Below the pieces are notes generated by a model. It had not been told where the DNA came from and ran no database searches. It saw only the letters and a program-made list of their open reading frames with translations. Shown one piece after another: positions 40,171 through 53,510 of a stretch of DNA of 64,000 nt. The translations under genes were made by a program, and so were the position numbers. Origin of the DNA: Welwitschia mirabilis (lineage: Eukaryota > Gnetophyta > Gnetopsida > Welwitschiales); NCBI GenBank assembly GCA_051453625.1, contig JBOZIK010000001.1:65956115-66020114 (forward strand), given 5' to 3'. How positions within the stretch are numbered: position 1 is the first letter of the stretch; each line of letters opens with the position of its first letter.

Positions 40171-41641
40171 AAGTACAAGGATATTCCTTCTTTATCACTT
40201 TATTAAAATTTATTAAGATGGAATAATTGTTAATTAATTATAAATTACAAGTCTTATCTAAGGCTTTGTTTTTTGTTATGTTTAGAAAACTCTCTATTAA
40301 ACTAAATTTGTCAAACATGTCTAGAATCATCACCCACCCAAACCATCATCTAGACAAGCTGGTATACACTAAGCTTGAGGGTAAGAGTGTAATGTTATAT
40401 CAAGCTAGACACAACTCACTCAAACTTCCCTTGGTATAGCCTGAGAGGCAAGCTAAAACGAAGTACAATATGCACATTCATATATAACGTAGTTGGCAGT
40501 TCATCTAAATTTAACAGGTATACACCTTACAAACACTAGGAGGAGGTTACAAACCAGTATCAAGCCTAACACAGCCATTAAAAGTAGTGAAAGCTACCAC
40601 CATTGTAAAGCCATCACACGCTTTCCTTCAACATTGACATGCCCACCAATTCACACCCCTATGTATAATGATTTATGAGAGGTATATGGAAGCCAAACAG
40701 TCTTACTATGCCTTAGAGTTTATCCTACGTACATGATTAGCATGGAGATTGGACTCATAAAGACTAGCACTACTAGTTGATAGGCATAGGTTATATCACA
40801 TCTTAATTGGTTACAGGTATGACAGATTTTTAATGATATTCATGAGTTTTATCCCTTCCCTTAATTTTAAATTAAAATATTAAATTGAAATTTAAGATAT
40901 TTTCTAATATTTTTTTATGTTATTTTTGTCTTTTTATTTAATTATAACTACCTCTTTACTTGGTTATAACTAGTTTTATCTTTCTTGTATAAGTAAAGAA
41001 GAAGTCACTTTCATTTGATTAAAAGTTTTTAGATACTTCTTTGACAAGAAAAGTCTTTTTTATGTGTTCTAAGATGTCTGCTAAGCTTTGGAATTCGATC
41101 GGTTAAGAAACATACGTGAGACTAAACAGATCCTGTATTATTGTTAATTTGATTAGTCATATTAGTCATAAAAACAAAAATAAATTAAACATTTTGGAAA
41201 AGTGAAATAAAATGAAAATCCTATACTTTTCAATGTATAGGTAATTTTTTACTAATGTTCGTCAGGTTCTTCTAATTCAAATAATGGATTAAAATGAGCC
41301 ATTCCCATCATGGCTAGGTTAGATTCTAATTCCCACCTTTGTCGTACATACAATGAACAAATTTTCTATGAGATACCCTATAAAAATGGACTACTGCATT
41401 AATCTAAGTAATCCATAAGCAACAAAAATCTCTTTTCCTTTTTATTCTATCTCCTTTAGCAGAGATCAAAGCCCTCTATTTTTGTTCTTTAGTAGCTCGA
41501 AATTGTTTGGAATGGGATCCTTAAAAACCTAAAGCAAAAAGATGAATTTTGTTTTGATGCCTTCGAGCTATATACCCCCATTTTACTCTGGTCATTTGTG
41601 TGTTATGTCTATTTTTGGATTAACTTTTTTATTCAACAAAA
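40171..41641. other. Less AT-rich segment interrupting M's LTR
   Basis: Clearly richer in C and G than its surroundings and less decayed. The left edge is sharp at 40170/40171 and the right edge is a 100-N gap. A possible LTR end plus PBS occurs at 40541-40567: GGAGGTTACA, then a few bases, then CAGTATCAAGCC. The phrase CCCTATAAAAATGG near 41386 could be a TATA box. Two open frames of 60-70 codons (40227-40439, 40493-40678) have no recognisable domain. It may be a younger retroelement fragment or a contig from elsewhere. Confidence 0.4.
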
Positions 41642-41856
41642 NNNNNNNNNNNNNNNNNNNNNNNNNNNNNNNNNNNNNNNNNNNNNNNNNNNNNNNNNNN
41701 NNNNNNNNNNNNNNNNNNNNNNNNNNNNNNNNNNNNNNNNNTAATGATTACTTAGGAAGAAATGTTATTAAATATATAATTGGATTTATATTTTTATAAA
41801 TTTATAAGTACATGATATAGTATTATTTGAGTTAACCTAGAGCTTTGATACTAATT

Positions 41857-44800
41857 TGTGACACCCAACCTTTCTATACCCTAATTAGATACCTTTTCTT
41901 TTATTTTCTTTTCTTTTCACTTAATTTCTTCTTTAATACTATTAACTAATACATACAGTAAAACCGAGGATTAAATTTTATTTATTTCTTTGTTAGCATT
42001 TTTATGTTCTTAAGAAAATAAATTGTACTATTAGTACATATTTACTATTGACTAATTTCTAAGTAATTTTGGTTTACAAATAATGGCAATATTATAAGTT
42101 TATATCCTTCATATATTCATAGTTTTTTATTGTATAGAAAGATATCTTGTAAAGATTTGAGAATTTATAAACTTATTATAAAACATGCATGAATAAGGAT
42201 TATACTTAATTAATATAATGGGAGGTTGCAACTCTCATTAACAGCATTCTAACTTAATATCTAGCCATCGTCTAGACACAAGTTACTTCTACTTTAATTT
42301 CTAAACTATACAAATATGACTAGTCTTATCTTCATATGCTTATAATTAACCTCAATATATCCCTAATACAAGTGACTATGATATATGATGTGGATGCATG
42401 CTTACAAGCAACTCCACTTCTTTGAAACATCTCTAAATGGTGTAGCATGATATATTGATGCAAAGAGTTTAAGATATTAATTTGAAATGAGTTCATACAT
42501 TGTTAGGACAAGAAATTAATGATTAAATCCACTTATATAAGGGTATCATAAAAAAAATGTAATTCAACCAATGTTGTAATGAGGTCTAAGTATGAAAATG
42601 ATCATTATTATGATTCTCTTGATTTAGTCCTAGTCAATGAGTATACCACATAAATCTATGTATATAACTTTAAATAATGTGAATATTTAATAAATTATTC
42701 ACCCACTTATAATCATTCGAATCATCATTAGATTCATTTTATAGAAACAATCATACAAAATGAAAAACAAACATATAAAAACATCTTTGTACTTAACATT
42801 ATAGTAGTGAAAATTTAAATAAAAGAAATATTATTTTTCCCCAATAATAATAACAATATTCAAAATATGTCAATTAAATCTTTATTACATACTTAAAGAA
42901 ACTAACCGATACCTAAAGCTATGCCAATACTAGAAGCATTCTTCTATGTAGATATGACGATTGTCAGGGTTATATGTAATAAAGATGTCAAAGGAATATA
43001 TAGCTTAAGCATGGTTATTAAGACATAATTCTTTATCCGAGTGTCATATAGCTATAGCATAAGTCAAGAAAATAAGTAATACATTAAGGACTATTAATCT
43101 GACTTAAACTACTAAGGTGTAAACCCTTTTAAGAATGCATATTCAACAAAAGAGAAAATAAAAATGTAAAAGAGGTATTTATCTTAAGAAAATATTACTC
43201 CTAAGTAATGTAACTTAAGATTATTGATCAAAACTTATTTTACATACTTAAATTATTATATAATTTTGTTTAATAATTTTTCTATAGTTTAAAACATCAA
43301 TTATAAAGTTTTTAAGCTTTAAGGAGACATTATAATAAAAAATTAATTGATTAATTATTAAATAAAGAATAAATTATAATAGTTTTTAATAAACTAGACT
43401 CATAATAGGATACTTAGAAACTAACTTGAGCTATTTTGAAATTCTAAAAACATCATTTCTAAGATCATAATTTAAGGTTAAAAAGTGTCAAATTTTCTAA
43501 AATTATAGTCTTATTGTACTACACTAAAATAACTATAACTTTTAAAATACTTTGAATTTTTAAATTATTTAAGATGTTTCAAGAATATTATTTAATTTTC
43601 TATAACTTAGGATGCTTAAGGTTTCAGATAGCATTACTATTAGTTATAAAAATGTAAATTAATGCTTATTGTTTTTTACATTTATTTCCTAACATATTTT
43701 TATAAAAACATTTCTTAAAAAATATTAAACATAACAAAATTAGTGTTTTTAAGTTTTCATAATCATAACATAATCCTAGACTTATAAAAATAATTTCACT
43801 ATTTTATACCCATTATTTAATGAGCTATGATGTTCTTAACCTATGCCTTGTTCTAAGAATTTAACTTTTCCTATAAAAACATAGTAAAGATTCTATAACT
43901 AGCTATCTAATAATTTAAAAATGTAAATTAATAAATATACTAATTAACCTAATTATTTATAGTATCTCTTAACTAAATATTACTAATGCAAATTAATGTA
44001 CAAAGAAAACTTAAAACAATTTACAATAGCATTTACCCTTAGGCTTATAATTGCCCTAAAGGAGTACTAGCCTAAAAGATATTTTGAGGATTAAACCTTT
44101 ATATCTAATAAGATGGACCTAATGCATAATGGATGAAAAATATAACATTATCTATATTAATTCAAAATAAACATGGATACCCTTTTTCCCCCTTTTTTAT
44201 AGTAAACTCTTTAGTCACTTAATCATAATAATTCATTAGTGATCTTCATTACCCAGTATAAGAGATTTCTTATATCTTTCCATCATCTTAGTAAGAGCCA
44301 ATGGGATGGAATAAAAATTATAATTTCAAGATAACATAAATAATGAAGTAAAGCAATATATCATCAATCTACTAGAATATTTAGAAGAAATCATAGGGAT
44401 AATATGAGTAAATATCTTACTTGGAAAGATTAGTAAGTCCTTGATGGTTGAAGATTGATGAAGATCCAAGATCAAGAATCTTTAGCTCCAAACTTCTAAA
44501 CTCTAATATCCATAAGAAAGAGAATGAAAAGAAAGAGAGATAAAAAAAGAAAATGCAGTTTCATGGAAAATAAATATATCTTCATCTTTCTAAGAGAGGA
44601 AGGGTCTTTATACGTAAATAAATAAAAGGCACATAGTTCAAGATCATGTGATCACATAATTTATCATTAATAAGTGGGAAGAGTAATATGTAACATTAGA
44701 GTATAAAAAGAGATATCATATTTATGACTCATGCACCTAACTAGGATGAGTAATTTTCTTGCTTTAATTAGCAAGGTTAATTACATGCATTATTTACTTA

Positions 44801-45466
44801 TGCTACCTTCTTCTTAATCCTTCATAAGCTCCTAAGTATATTTAATTCACCCAAGAAATACAAAAAATAATAAATACATAAATCGCAAAGTTGTCATGTG
44901 GCATAACAAAATAAACTCTTTAATTCCAATGAGCAAAGCAATAGATATGTTATGAATCAAATGCCCTTATACTTCTTAAAAAGATAAAAGTCATGGTAGA
45001 GTAAATCTACTCATTTGTCATTCTTATTTGTAAATAAGAGTGCATGTACTTATTTACATGCTTACTTATTTTATAGTTCATAGAATCTAACAGTCACACA
45101 ATATAAAGAAGTAAATGTCTATTCATAATCTAGTGTACCAATGACATTTACCAAGAATTTAAATGAGTAAACCAGATGTAAAATATATTATGATGACTTC
45201 TTGGAATTAGTTTTATCATGTGAATTAAATTCCTTACATAATGAGGTTATCTAGTTTTAAATATTTGGATATCTTTTCTTATAAAAATATTCATAAATAA
45301 TTATTATCTTTTTTATAGTGAATAATAAAAATTACAAACTATAATTAATTTAAAATACCATATTAGTTTAATAAGGCCTTTAAACAAGAGTAATTTATCA
45401 TCTAATTAAAAGCTTAATATAGTTAATATTCAAGTAATTAAAGTTTTGAAAATGTAGGGTATGAGA
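41857..45466 (-). mobile_element. Element M, 5' LTR (complete copy)
   Basis: The cleanest LTR in the window: 3,610 bp with no gap. Plus-strand ends are TGTGACACCCAACC at 41857 and GGGTATGAGA at 45457-45466. The terminal CA/TG pair is present on the left and decayed on the right. A degraded TATA region lies near 44605-44618. The flanks at M's two outer ends are ACATC (left) and TCATT (right), which do not give a convincing target-site duplication. Confidence 0.8.
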
Positions 45467-45604
45467 TCATTAGTTGTAATATCTTTTTTTTTTTAATAAT
45501 TACATACTATATAAATCTTCATTAGACCTATTACTTATGTCTCATATAATGTTTGAATGTCTTTTTCTTTAAATATTCTTTATTGGTAGATTTATTTGTA
45601 TCTT

Positions 45605-48600
45605 TGTGTTACAATCCAACCTTTGGTTAGATTTAAGAAGAGAATTTTTTAATAGTTAATTAAATTACAATAAATAAATTATATTCAAATGTTTACTTAC
45701 TACAAGGTTAATCCACAAGATTCACATCAGTAAACCTACATGATGATAGGCCCTCTAATCCACTTACCCAATTCTACAAATTAGAAATAGTTATTCTAAC
45801 TAATTCTTCTAATTACTCTATAACTAGATATTTAAGAATTACAGATTAGTATGCCTTTAATTATGATTTCAATAGGGAATACACATAAAAGTATAGAGGG
45901 AGTAGTCGAGTGTTTGGATGCATCAATAGCTAAACAATAATGCTTATGTATCCTTATATGGAGGAACTTAAACCGTGCATAGTTCTATCTTGAATCTTAT
46001 TTCTATCACTACCTATATGCATGAGCATATGATAGATCAAGATGGTTCATATCAGTGGGCATGTGATGATTAAGCAGATGGTTCATTACAAAGGTAATGC
46101 AAGAACGCAATATTTAAAATTCCATGATGCTACCTAATAATGAATTTATTATGCCATAAGTCAACTTAAAAATGCATTTAATATGCCAAAAAGCATAGAT
46201 ATGCATTCAAAATAATGTAATGAAAAACTCATATGGGAACCCACTTATATAGTAAAACCTTGAAGTGGTCACATAATCATCTATTAGTAAGCTTAATTAC
46301 TGAGCATAAGAGACTCCTCTGTTCTTCCCCCATCTTAGTGAAAGCTAATGGAAGGAAAAGATACACATTTTCCATGACAAAATCATGTTTCATATCATTA
46401 CATTCAATTCATATTCTTAAACATATAAGAAACACATTTAAGGATGCATACCTTGAATGCATTAAAACAAACTTGAAGTGACCATGATCATTAAGGAATA
46501 TGCTAAATTTGCATCATTATACATTATAATATGCATAATATAATCAAATTGAATCACACAATAATCAATCATAATCATTCAGGAATGTGCTAAACCTACA
46601 TCATTGTATAATTAATAATATGCATAACATAATTGTACTAAATTATAAAAACATACACCATTATGGTAGGGGAATTCNNNNNNNNNNNNNNNNNNNNNNN
46701 NNNNNNNNNNNNNNNNNNNNNNNNNNNNNNNNNNNNNNNNNNNNNNNNNNNNNNNNNNNNNNNNNNNNNNNNNNNNNCTTATGTATCCTTATCCAGAGGA
46801 ACTTAAATCACACATAGTTATATCTTAAATATTGTTTCTATCACTACCTATATGCATGAGCATATGATAGATCAAGATGGTTCATATTAGTAGGCATGTG
46901 ATGATTAAGCAGATGGTCCATTACAAAGGTAATGCAAGAATGAAATATTTAAAATACCATGATGCTACCTAATAATGAATTTATTATGCCACTAGACAAC
47001 TCAAAAATGCATTTAATATGCCAAAAAGCATGAATATGCATTTAAAATAATGTAATGAAGAACTCATATGGGACCCACTTATATAGTGAAATATTGACAT
47101 GGCCACATAATCATCTATTAGTAAGCTCAATTACTGAGCATAAGAGACTCCTCCATTCTTCCCCCATCTTAGTGAAAGCTAATGGGAGAAAAAAGATATA
47201 TGTTTTCCATTACAAAATCATGTTTCATATCATTAAATTCAATTCATATTCTTAAACATATGAGAAACACATTTAAGGATGCATACCTTAAATGCATTAA
47301 AGTAGACTCGAAGTGACCATGATCATTAAGGAATAAGCTAATTTACATCATTATACATTATAATATGCATAATATAATCACATTGAATCACACTAGAATC
47401 AATCATAATCATTCAGGAATGTGATAAACCTACATTATTATATAATTAATAATATGCATAACATAATTGTACTAAATCATAAAACATATACCATTATGGT
47501 AGGTGAATTCCATAACTACTACTTTTATAATGGTGAACATAATAAAATTAAAGGAATTTAAACATATTATGCCTTATATATATATATATATATATATACA
47601 CCTCTAATTATCATTAAGATATTGTGAAATGTTAAATTAACTTTTTATTGGGTTTAAGGTATTTTCCACCTTAACATCATTAGTAAATCCATATAATTGG
47701 CACATATTGCTAATTAATACCAAGGTGTTCCTTTATTACACTCTCCTGTTCTTATCAAGATAAGTTCTTAATGTAATATTTGATAATACATATGTTATGC
47801 ATATTTATAAAGTGTTTGCAAAATGATTATACTAACTATAATCATCACACTTATCAATAATTAATGAGATAACATTATCACCTCTATGTGATGAGAGCAT
47901 ACTTAGTGTTCGTACACATTCAAAAACGTATCAGTAAATTCCATTTCCCATTATATCATATTCATTACCAATGTTTTAACTTAAGGTGTAGACCTCCCAC
48001 ATTAAAAGACTAGTAACTATATCTACATATATACATACATATCTATATTAAAAGCTATTAGTTGTAATTATCATTTTTCTAGTTTAATACCTTAAAATAT
48101 TTCACTACATATAATTATATTTCAATATGTATATCATAGATCATTAATAATGCATAATTTTTTTATATAAATATTGTAGCATATAAATATCTTACATAAC
48201 CTAAATTGTATAATATATCATATATTTAACTCTTTAAAAAAACAAGTTTAAGCATCAAAACATAAACATTGTGGTAGTCTAACTAGTAGGTACTCATTTT
48301 TCATTTAGAAGGTAATGGATTAGAACTTTTGAATGTTGTGTTTAATACACTTTGAGGCCTAAGCATAATTAAAATTATTTGATTAAGTGTTCATAGTAGT
48401 TATACTTTAAGGGGAAGGTACAATTAATAAAATGTTTGGTTTAACATCCCCTTCATCCTCCAATATATTTCAAGGNNNNNNNNNNNNNNNNNNNNNNNNN
48501 NNNNNNNNNNNNNNNNNNNNNNNNNNNNNNNNNNNNNNNNNNNNNNNNNNNNNNNNNNNNNNNNNNNNNNNNNNNATATTAACTGTAATCACCACACTTA

Positions 48601-49290
48601 TTAATAATTAGTGAGATGACATTATCACCTCTATGTAATGAGAGCATACTTAGTGTTCCTACACATTCAAAAAGTATTAGTAAATTCCATTTCCCATTGT
48701 ATCATATTCATTCCCAATGTTTTAACTTAAGGTGTAGACCTCCCACATTAAAAGACTGGTAATTATATCTACATATATACATACATATCTATATTAAAAG
48801 CTATTAGTTGTAATTTTCATTTTTCTAATTTAATACCTTAAACTATTTTACTATATATATTTATATTTCAATATGTATATCATAGAGCATTAATAATGCA
48901 TAATTGTTTTATATAAATATGATAGCATACACATATGTTACATAACCTAAATTGTATAATATATCATACATTTAACTCTTTAAAAAAAACATGTTTAAGC
49001 ATAAAAACATAAACATTGTGGTGGTCTAACTAGTAGGTACTCATTTTTCATTTAGAAGGTAATGGATTAGAACTTTTGAATGTTGTGTTTGATACACTGT
49101 GAGGCATAAGAATAAATAAAATTATTTGATTAAATGGGCACAATAGTTGTACTTTAAGGGAAAGGTACAATTAATAAAATGTTTAGTTTAACATCCCCTT
49201 CATACTCCAATACATTTCAAGGTAATAATTAGATATGTCTATCCTTGATAATATATATGTAATATTATGCATATGAGACAACAACATGAT
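45605..49290 (-). mobile_element. LTR-like region of a diverged gypsy relative
   Basis: Starts with TGTGTTACAATCCAACC, like the LTR end of M (TGTGACACCCAACC). At 46245-46350 it shares an extended motif with M's LTR: ATAATCATnnATTAGT, a conserved inverted-repeat block, and CATCTTAGTnAnAGC. Two gap duplications inflate it (45943-46677 with 46778-47510; 47830-48475 with 48576-49222). The right side is interrupted by the copia element at 49291. No coding domains were seen. The assignment to LTR rests on shared motifs. Confidence 0.45.
47575..47598. repeat. (TA)12 microsatellite
   Basis: Uninterrupted TA repeats inside the diverged LTR-like region. Confidence 0.95.
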
Positions 49291-50786
49291 TATTGGCAAA
49301 TCTAGTTTTGATGATTCTACTTATCAAATATTTTATGTCATTATGTATATAGGTCACTATAAGAACATCAAATATTGATAGGCACTAAATCATAATGTAT
49401 CTTTAAAGACAATATTTCATAAAAAGGATTAGATGCTAAATTGAAAAATCAATTATTTAAAAACATCTAGAAAGTTGAAGATGTTTCAAGTAAATACATT
49501 TGGAAATCTAAAGACATCTTGCATGTACTAAAATACAAGTGACAGACTAAAAGATAACTACCATATTCAAGATGGTTAAGCTAAAAGTTGAACCTGCAAC
49601 AATTAAGATGTTTATATAATTGAAGACATCTATATTAAGCCAAAATAGGTAATAAAATCAATTTAATTTTTGATTAATATCTTACATTTTAGGTGAGCTA
49701 TCAACTTGTACATTACAAATTCATGACTATAGAGGTCCAAGGATATTATAGAGTAAAATTCATCAAAATCTGGACAAGTTGATTGAAGACATTTACAAAG
49801 TAAAGATGTCTGACTATGAGTAGACATCTATAAAAGTGAAGATGTCTCAAACCAAAGTTTACATTGATTAAAATTGAAGTTACATGCCCAAAGCATAGAT
49901 GTTAAATACCCATTTCATAGTAGTTATGAAATTAAATGGATACCTTTCAAGCTAAAATGGCTAGATCTTCCTCACCCTTATAAAGCATTGACATCACAAA
50001 ATAAAAGAAAACTTTTGACACTTTATTGATCAATCAGAAATATCAATATTTCTTAGCTCTTAATGATCAACATCAAAAGAAATCTTGTATAAGTAAAAGG
50101 CACTCCTCATGAAGAATTAATACATCATTGTAAAGGAGATAGCACTAATATTATCATTTGCTTTTGGATTCTCATTACTGCATTCTTCATTCATACTAGT
50201 AACAACAATAATATTAAGAAGCTTAAATCTTCATCAAAGCAATACCATTAGGCTTGTTATTGTATTGTATTTTTATTTTACATTGTGGACTATCTTATTA
50301 TTGAATATGATTATAAAATCCATTTCTTAAATATCAAATACCTTCTAAGGCAACACTTGTAGGGGTGTGCATTTTACATTGGGATTTTAGGTACTTATTA
50401 GATTTAAGGTTATTGATGAGTTAGAAAGCCATTATTTCCTTATGAGGGAAAGAGTACTGTCTTGCAAGGAAACTTTTATTATTTTGAAGGTTTGTGATAC
50501 ATTTATGAAAACCACTATTTCCTTAAGGGGGAGAGAGTGCTACATTATAAGGATATTCTCATTTATTGTAAGGTTGGTGATGCACCAAAAAACCACTATT
50601 TCTTATAGGTCAAGAATATCTAGAGACATAAGTAGAAGATACCCTTTTTATGTGGATGTACCCAAGTTGAGAAACCATGTTATCTCGATAAGCTATATTA
50701 TTATTATATTTTTTATTTGATTATTATTTTAAATTTTATTTGGTGGAACTCATTCACTTCTCTTCTTTGAGTTTAATAAATCCTTA
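49291..50786 (+). mobile_element. SIRE-like copia element, 5' LTR
   Basis: Homologous to 58012-59999. It begins TATTGGCAAATCTAG (compare TATTTTTGGTAAATCTAA in the 3' LTR) and ends TCCTTA two bases before the PBS. The length of about 1.5 kb fits SIRE-type LTRs. The phrase TTTGATGATT near the start is common in this lineage. A possible 5-bp target duplication is ATGAT (49286-49290) against ATAAT (60000-60004), differing by one transition. Confidence 0.75.
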
Positions 50787-50788
50787 AG

Positions 50789-50800
50789 TGGTATTAGAGT
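50789..50800 (+). promoter_or_regulatory. Primer-binding site of the copia element
   Basis: TGGTATTAGAGT, an iMet-tRNA complement with two C-or-G to T-or-A type changes, lies just after the 5' LTR. The gap-duplicated equivalent is at 52408-52419, where the LTR keeps the CA end. Confidence 0.8.
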
Positions 50801-50838
50801 AAGTACTCATGAAAAGGAGTAGCTTTTTCAAGTAAACT

Positions 50839-51500
50839 ATGGAAGGGGTGTCATTTGTTAAACCTCCACTCTTTAAATGGCTAATATATGCCTATTGAGA
50901 GACAAGGATATGAACGTTCTTACAATCTTATGAGTTTTGAGATTGTAAAAATGAAGAAGAAAGATTCAAAAAAACTACAATAGAAAGAAAAATGTCTAAT
51001 GAAGAAACCTATCCTACTCTCATGGCCATTTCACCTTCTCAAGAAGAAAAAGGTGAGATAGGCAAAGAAGATGAAATAGATAGCAAAGACAACATAGGTT
51101 TGGATCTTCAGGAAAGGTATAAAATAATTTTTGAAGAGTGTATTAAATTAGAAAAGGTATGTAAAGGTTACTTCATATTCATGAATAACCTTATGAGTAA
51201 GAAAAAAATCAGCAATAACTTGTGTTCAAAAAATATAACTCTTAAAGTTAACTTTAGTAGACTAATGTGTGAATTAAAGGTTATAAGGAAGGAACTCTAT
51301 AATTCAAAGAAGATCAATGATAAGTTCATATAAGAAAAGGATACTTTAAATACTCTACTTGGGTAATCTAGATGATCAAATGACTAAGGTAACTTGGGAT
51401 ATAATGAAGATATAACAAGCACTTCAACCTTTTTCTTGATAACTAGAACTATAATCCAAGGTATTAACACTTTATGTATACAAATAACATTATCTTTTAT
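50839..51500 (+). pseudogene. Copia gag remnant
   Basis: Starts with ATG at 50839, 39 bp after the PBS. MEGVSFVKPPLF matches the N-terminus of SIRE-type gag, then stops intervene. A long open stretch (50992-51333, 113 codons) is rich in Glu, Lys, Asp, Leu and Ile with heptad-like spacing and fits the acidic, coiled-coil C-terminal gag/linker region of these elements. The capsid middle and zinc knuckle are not recognisable. Alternative view: the 113-codon frame might be read as a small gene, but its place between gag start and protease argues against that. Confidence 0.7.
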
Positions 51501-52039
51501 TACTATCATAATAGAGGTCATTATTAATATAGATGTTTAATGAAATCTAAAATTAGATATTATACTGGCAATGCTAAAAGACCAAGTAGAATGATAGGAC
51601 ATCTTATGTAGGATAAACTAAGAAAAATATGGGTACCAAAATCAAAACTAGTATCTTTACCTCAAATAGCACTTAGAATAGTGAAGAATCACACATGGTA
51701 TGTTGACACTGGATGCTTAAGACACATGACTTAAGACAAATCTAGCTTTACCACCTTAATGAAATAAGATAAGGGAGTTATAATCTTTGGACAACACAAA
51801 AGCATAAATCAAAGTTGTTTGTACCATTGAAGAAGGTAATTTACTAGAAGTAAAACATGTATTTTTTGTAATCTCTTAAGTGTAAGTCAACTATATCATG
51901 AAAATTTTTTTGTTACATTTACGAAAAATGGTTGTGTATAAGAGAACAAAATACTACCAAAATCTTATTTACTAGATTAAGGAAATCAAAATTTTACATT
52001 ATCACCTTAAAAGATATATCTAAAAATGGAAATAAGTAT
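51501..52039 (+). pseudogene. Copia protease-region remnant, copy 1
   Basis: Contains KIWVPKSKLVSLP and the aspartic protease block WYVDTGCLRHMT (about 51697-51732), where the catalytic DTG is retained. A stop follows at once. The pre-integrase segment downstream is cut by the gap at 52040. Confidence 0.75.
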
Positions 52040-52139
52040 NNNNNNNNNNNNNNNNNNNNNNNNNNNNNNNNNNNNNNNNNNNNNNNNNNNNNNNNNNNNN
52101 NNNNNNNNNNNNNNNNNNNNNNNNNNNNNNNNNNNNNNN

Positions 52140-53510
52140 CTTAAGGGGGAGATAGTGCTATCTTATAAGGATATTCTCATTTGTTGTAAGGTTGGTGATG
52201 CATCAAAAAACCACTATTTCTTATAGGTCAAGAATATCTAGAGATGTAAGTAGAAGCTACCCATTGTGTGTGGATGTACCCAAGTTGAGGAACCATGCTA
52301 TATTGATAAGCTATATTATTATTATTATTTTTTATTTTATTATTATTTAAAATTTTATTTGGTGGAACTTATTCACCTCTATTCTTTGAGTTTAATAAAT
52401 CCTCAAGTGGTATTAGAGTAGGTACTCATAAAAAGGAGTAACTTCATTAAATGAACTATGGAAGGGGTGCCATTTGTCAAACCTCCACTCTTCAAATGAC
52501 TAAACTATGCCTATTGAAAGATAAGGATATGAATGTTCTTACAATCTTATGAGTTTTGAAATTGAAAAAATGAAGAAGAAAGATTCACAAAAACTACAAT
52601 AGAAAGAAAAATGTCTAATGAAGAAACCTATCCTACTCTCATGATCATTTCACATTCTCAAGAAGAAAAAGGTGACATAGGCAAAGAAGATAAAATAGAT
52701 AGTGAAGATGACACAGGTTTGGATCTTTAGAAAGGATATAAATTAATTTCTGAAGAGTGTATTAAACTAGAAAAGGTATATATTAAAATGAAAAGGTTAC
52801 TTCATACTCATGAAGAAGCTTATGAGTAAGAAAAAAATATCAGTAATAAATTATCTTCAGAAAACTCAACTCTTAAAAGTTAAGTTTAATAGACTAATGT
52901 GTGAATTAAAGGTTATAAGGCAGGAACTCTCCGATTCATAAAAGATGAATAAGAAATTCATCTAAGAAAAGGATACTTTACATACTCTGCTTGGGCAATG
53001 TAGATGATTAAATGACAAAGATGACTTGGGATATAATGAAGCTATAATAAGCACTTCAATCTTTTTTTTGACAATTAGAGATATAAGCCAAGGTATTAAC
53101 ACTTTATGTATGCAAATAATATTATCTTTTATTATTATCATAATGTAGTTCATTATCAATATAGATTTCTAATGAAATCTAAATTCAGGTATTATACTAA
53201 TAATGACAAAAGACCAAGTAGAATGATAGGATGTCTTATGTAGAACAAACTAAGAAAAATATGGGTATCAAAATTGAAACTAGTATCTTTACCTCAAATA
53301 GCACTTAGAGCAGTGAAGAAGGACACATGGTATGTTGACAATGAATGCTTAAGACACATGACTTAAGACAAATCTAGCTTCACCACCTAGATGGAATAAG
53401 ATAAGGGAGTTATAACCTTTGGAGACAACAAAGAAGCATAAATTAAAGGCATTCGTACCATTGAAGGAGGTAATTAACTAGAAGTAAAAGATGTGTTTTT
53501 GGTAGAATTT
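52140..53510 (+). pseudogene. Repeat of LTR end, PBS, gag and protease after a gap
   Basis: 50521-52039 is repeated as 52140-53683 across the 100-N gap. This copy has its own LTR end (CCTCA, to 52405), PBS (52408) and gag ATG (52458). Its gag coiled-coil region is more broken than in the first copy. The protease block reads WYVDNECLRHMT (about 53329-53364), so the catalytic DSG/DTG triplet is lost here. It is probably the other haplotype or a related copy, since it continues without a gap into integrase. Confidence 0.7.

Noticed and set aside
40227-40678. Two open frames in the less AT-rich island as genes
   Set aside because: They are 60-70 codons without domains, and they overlap a possible LTR end and PBS.
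7873-45471. Target-site duplication for element M (ACATC and TCATT)
   Set aside because: Only three of five bases agree and the LTR ends are decayed, so it cannot be claimed.
51932-52226. Open frames across the gap at 52040
   Set aside because: They are extended only by N residues and overlap the copia pre-integrase relic.
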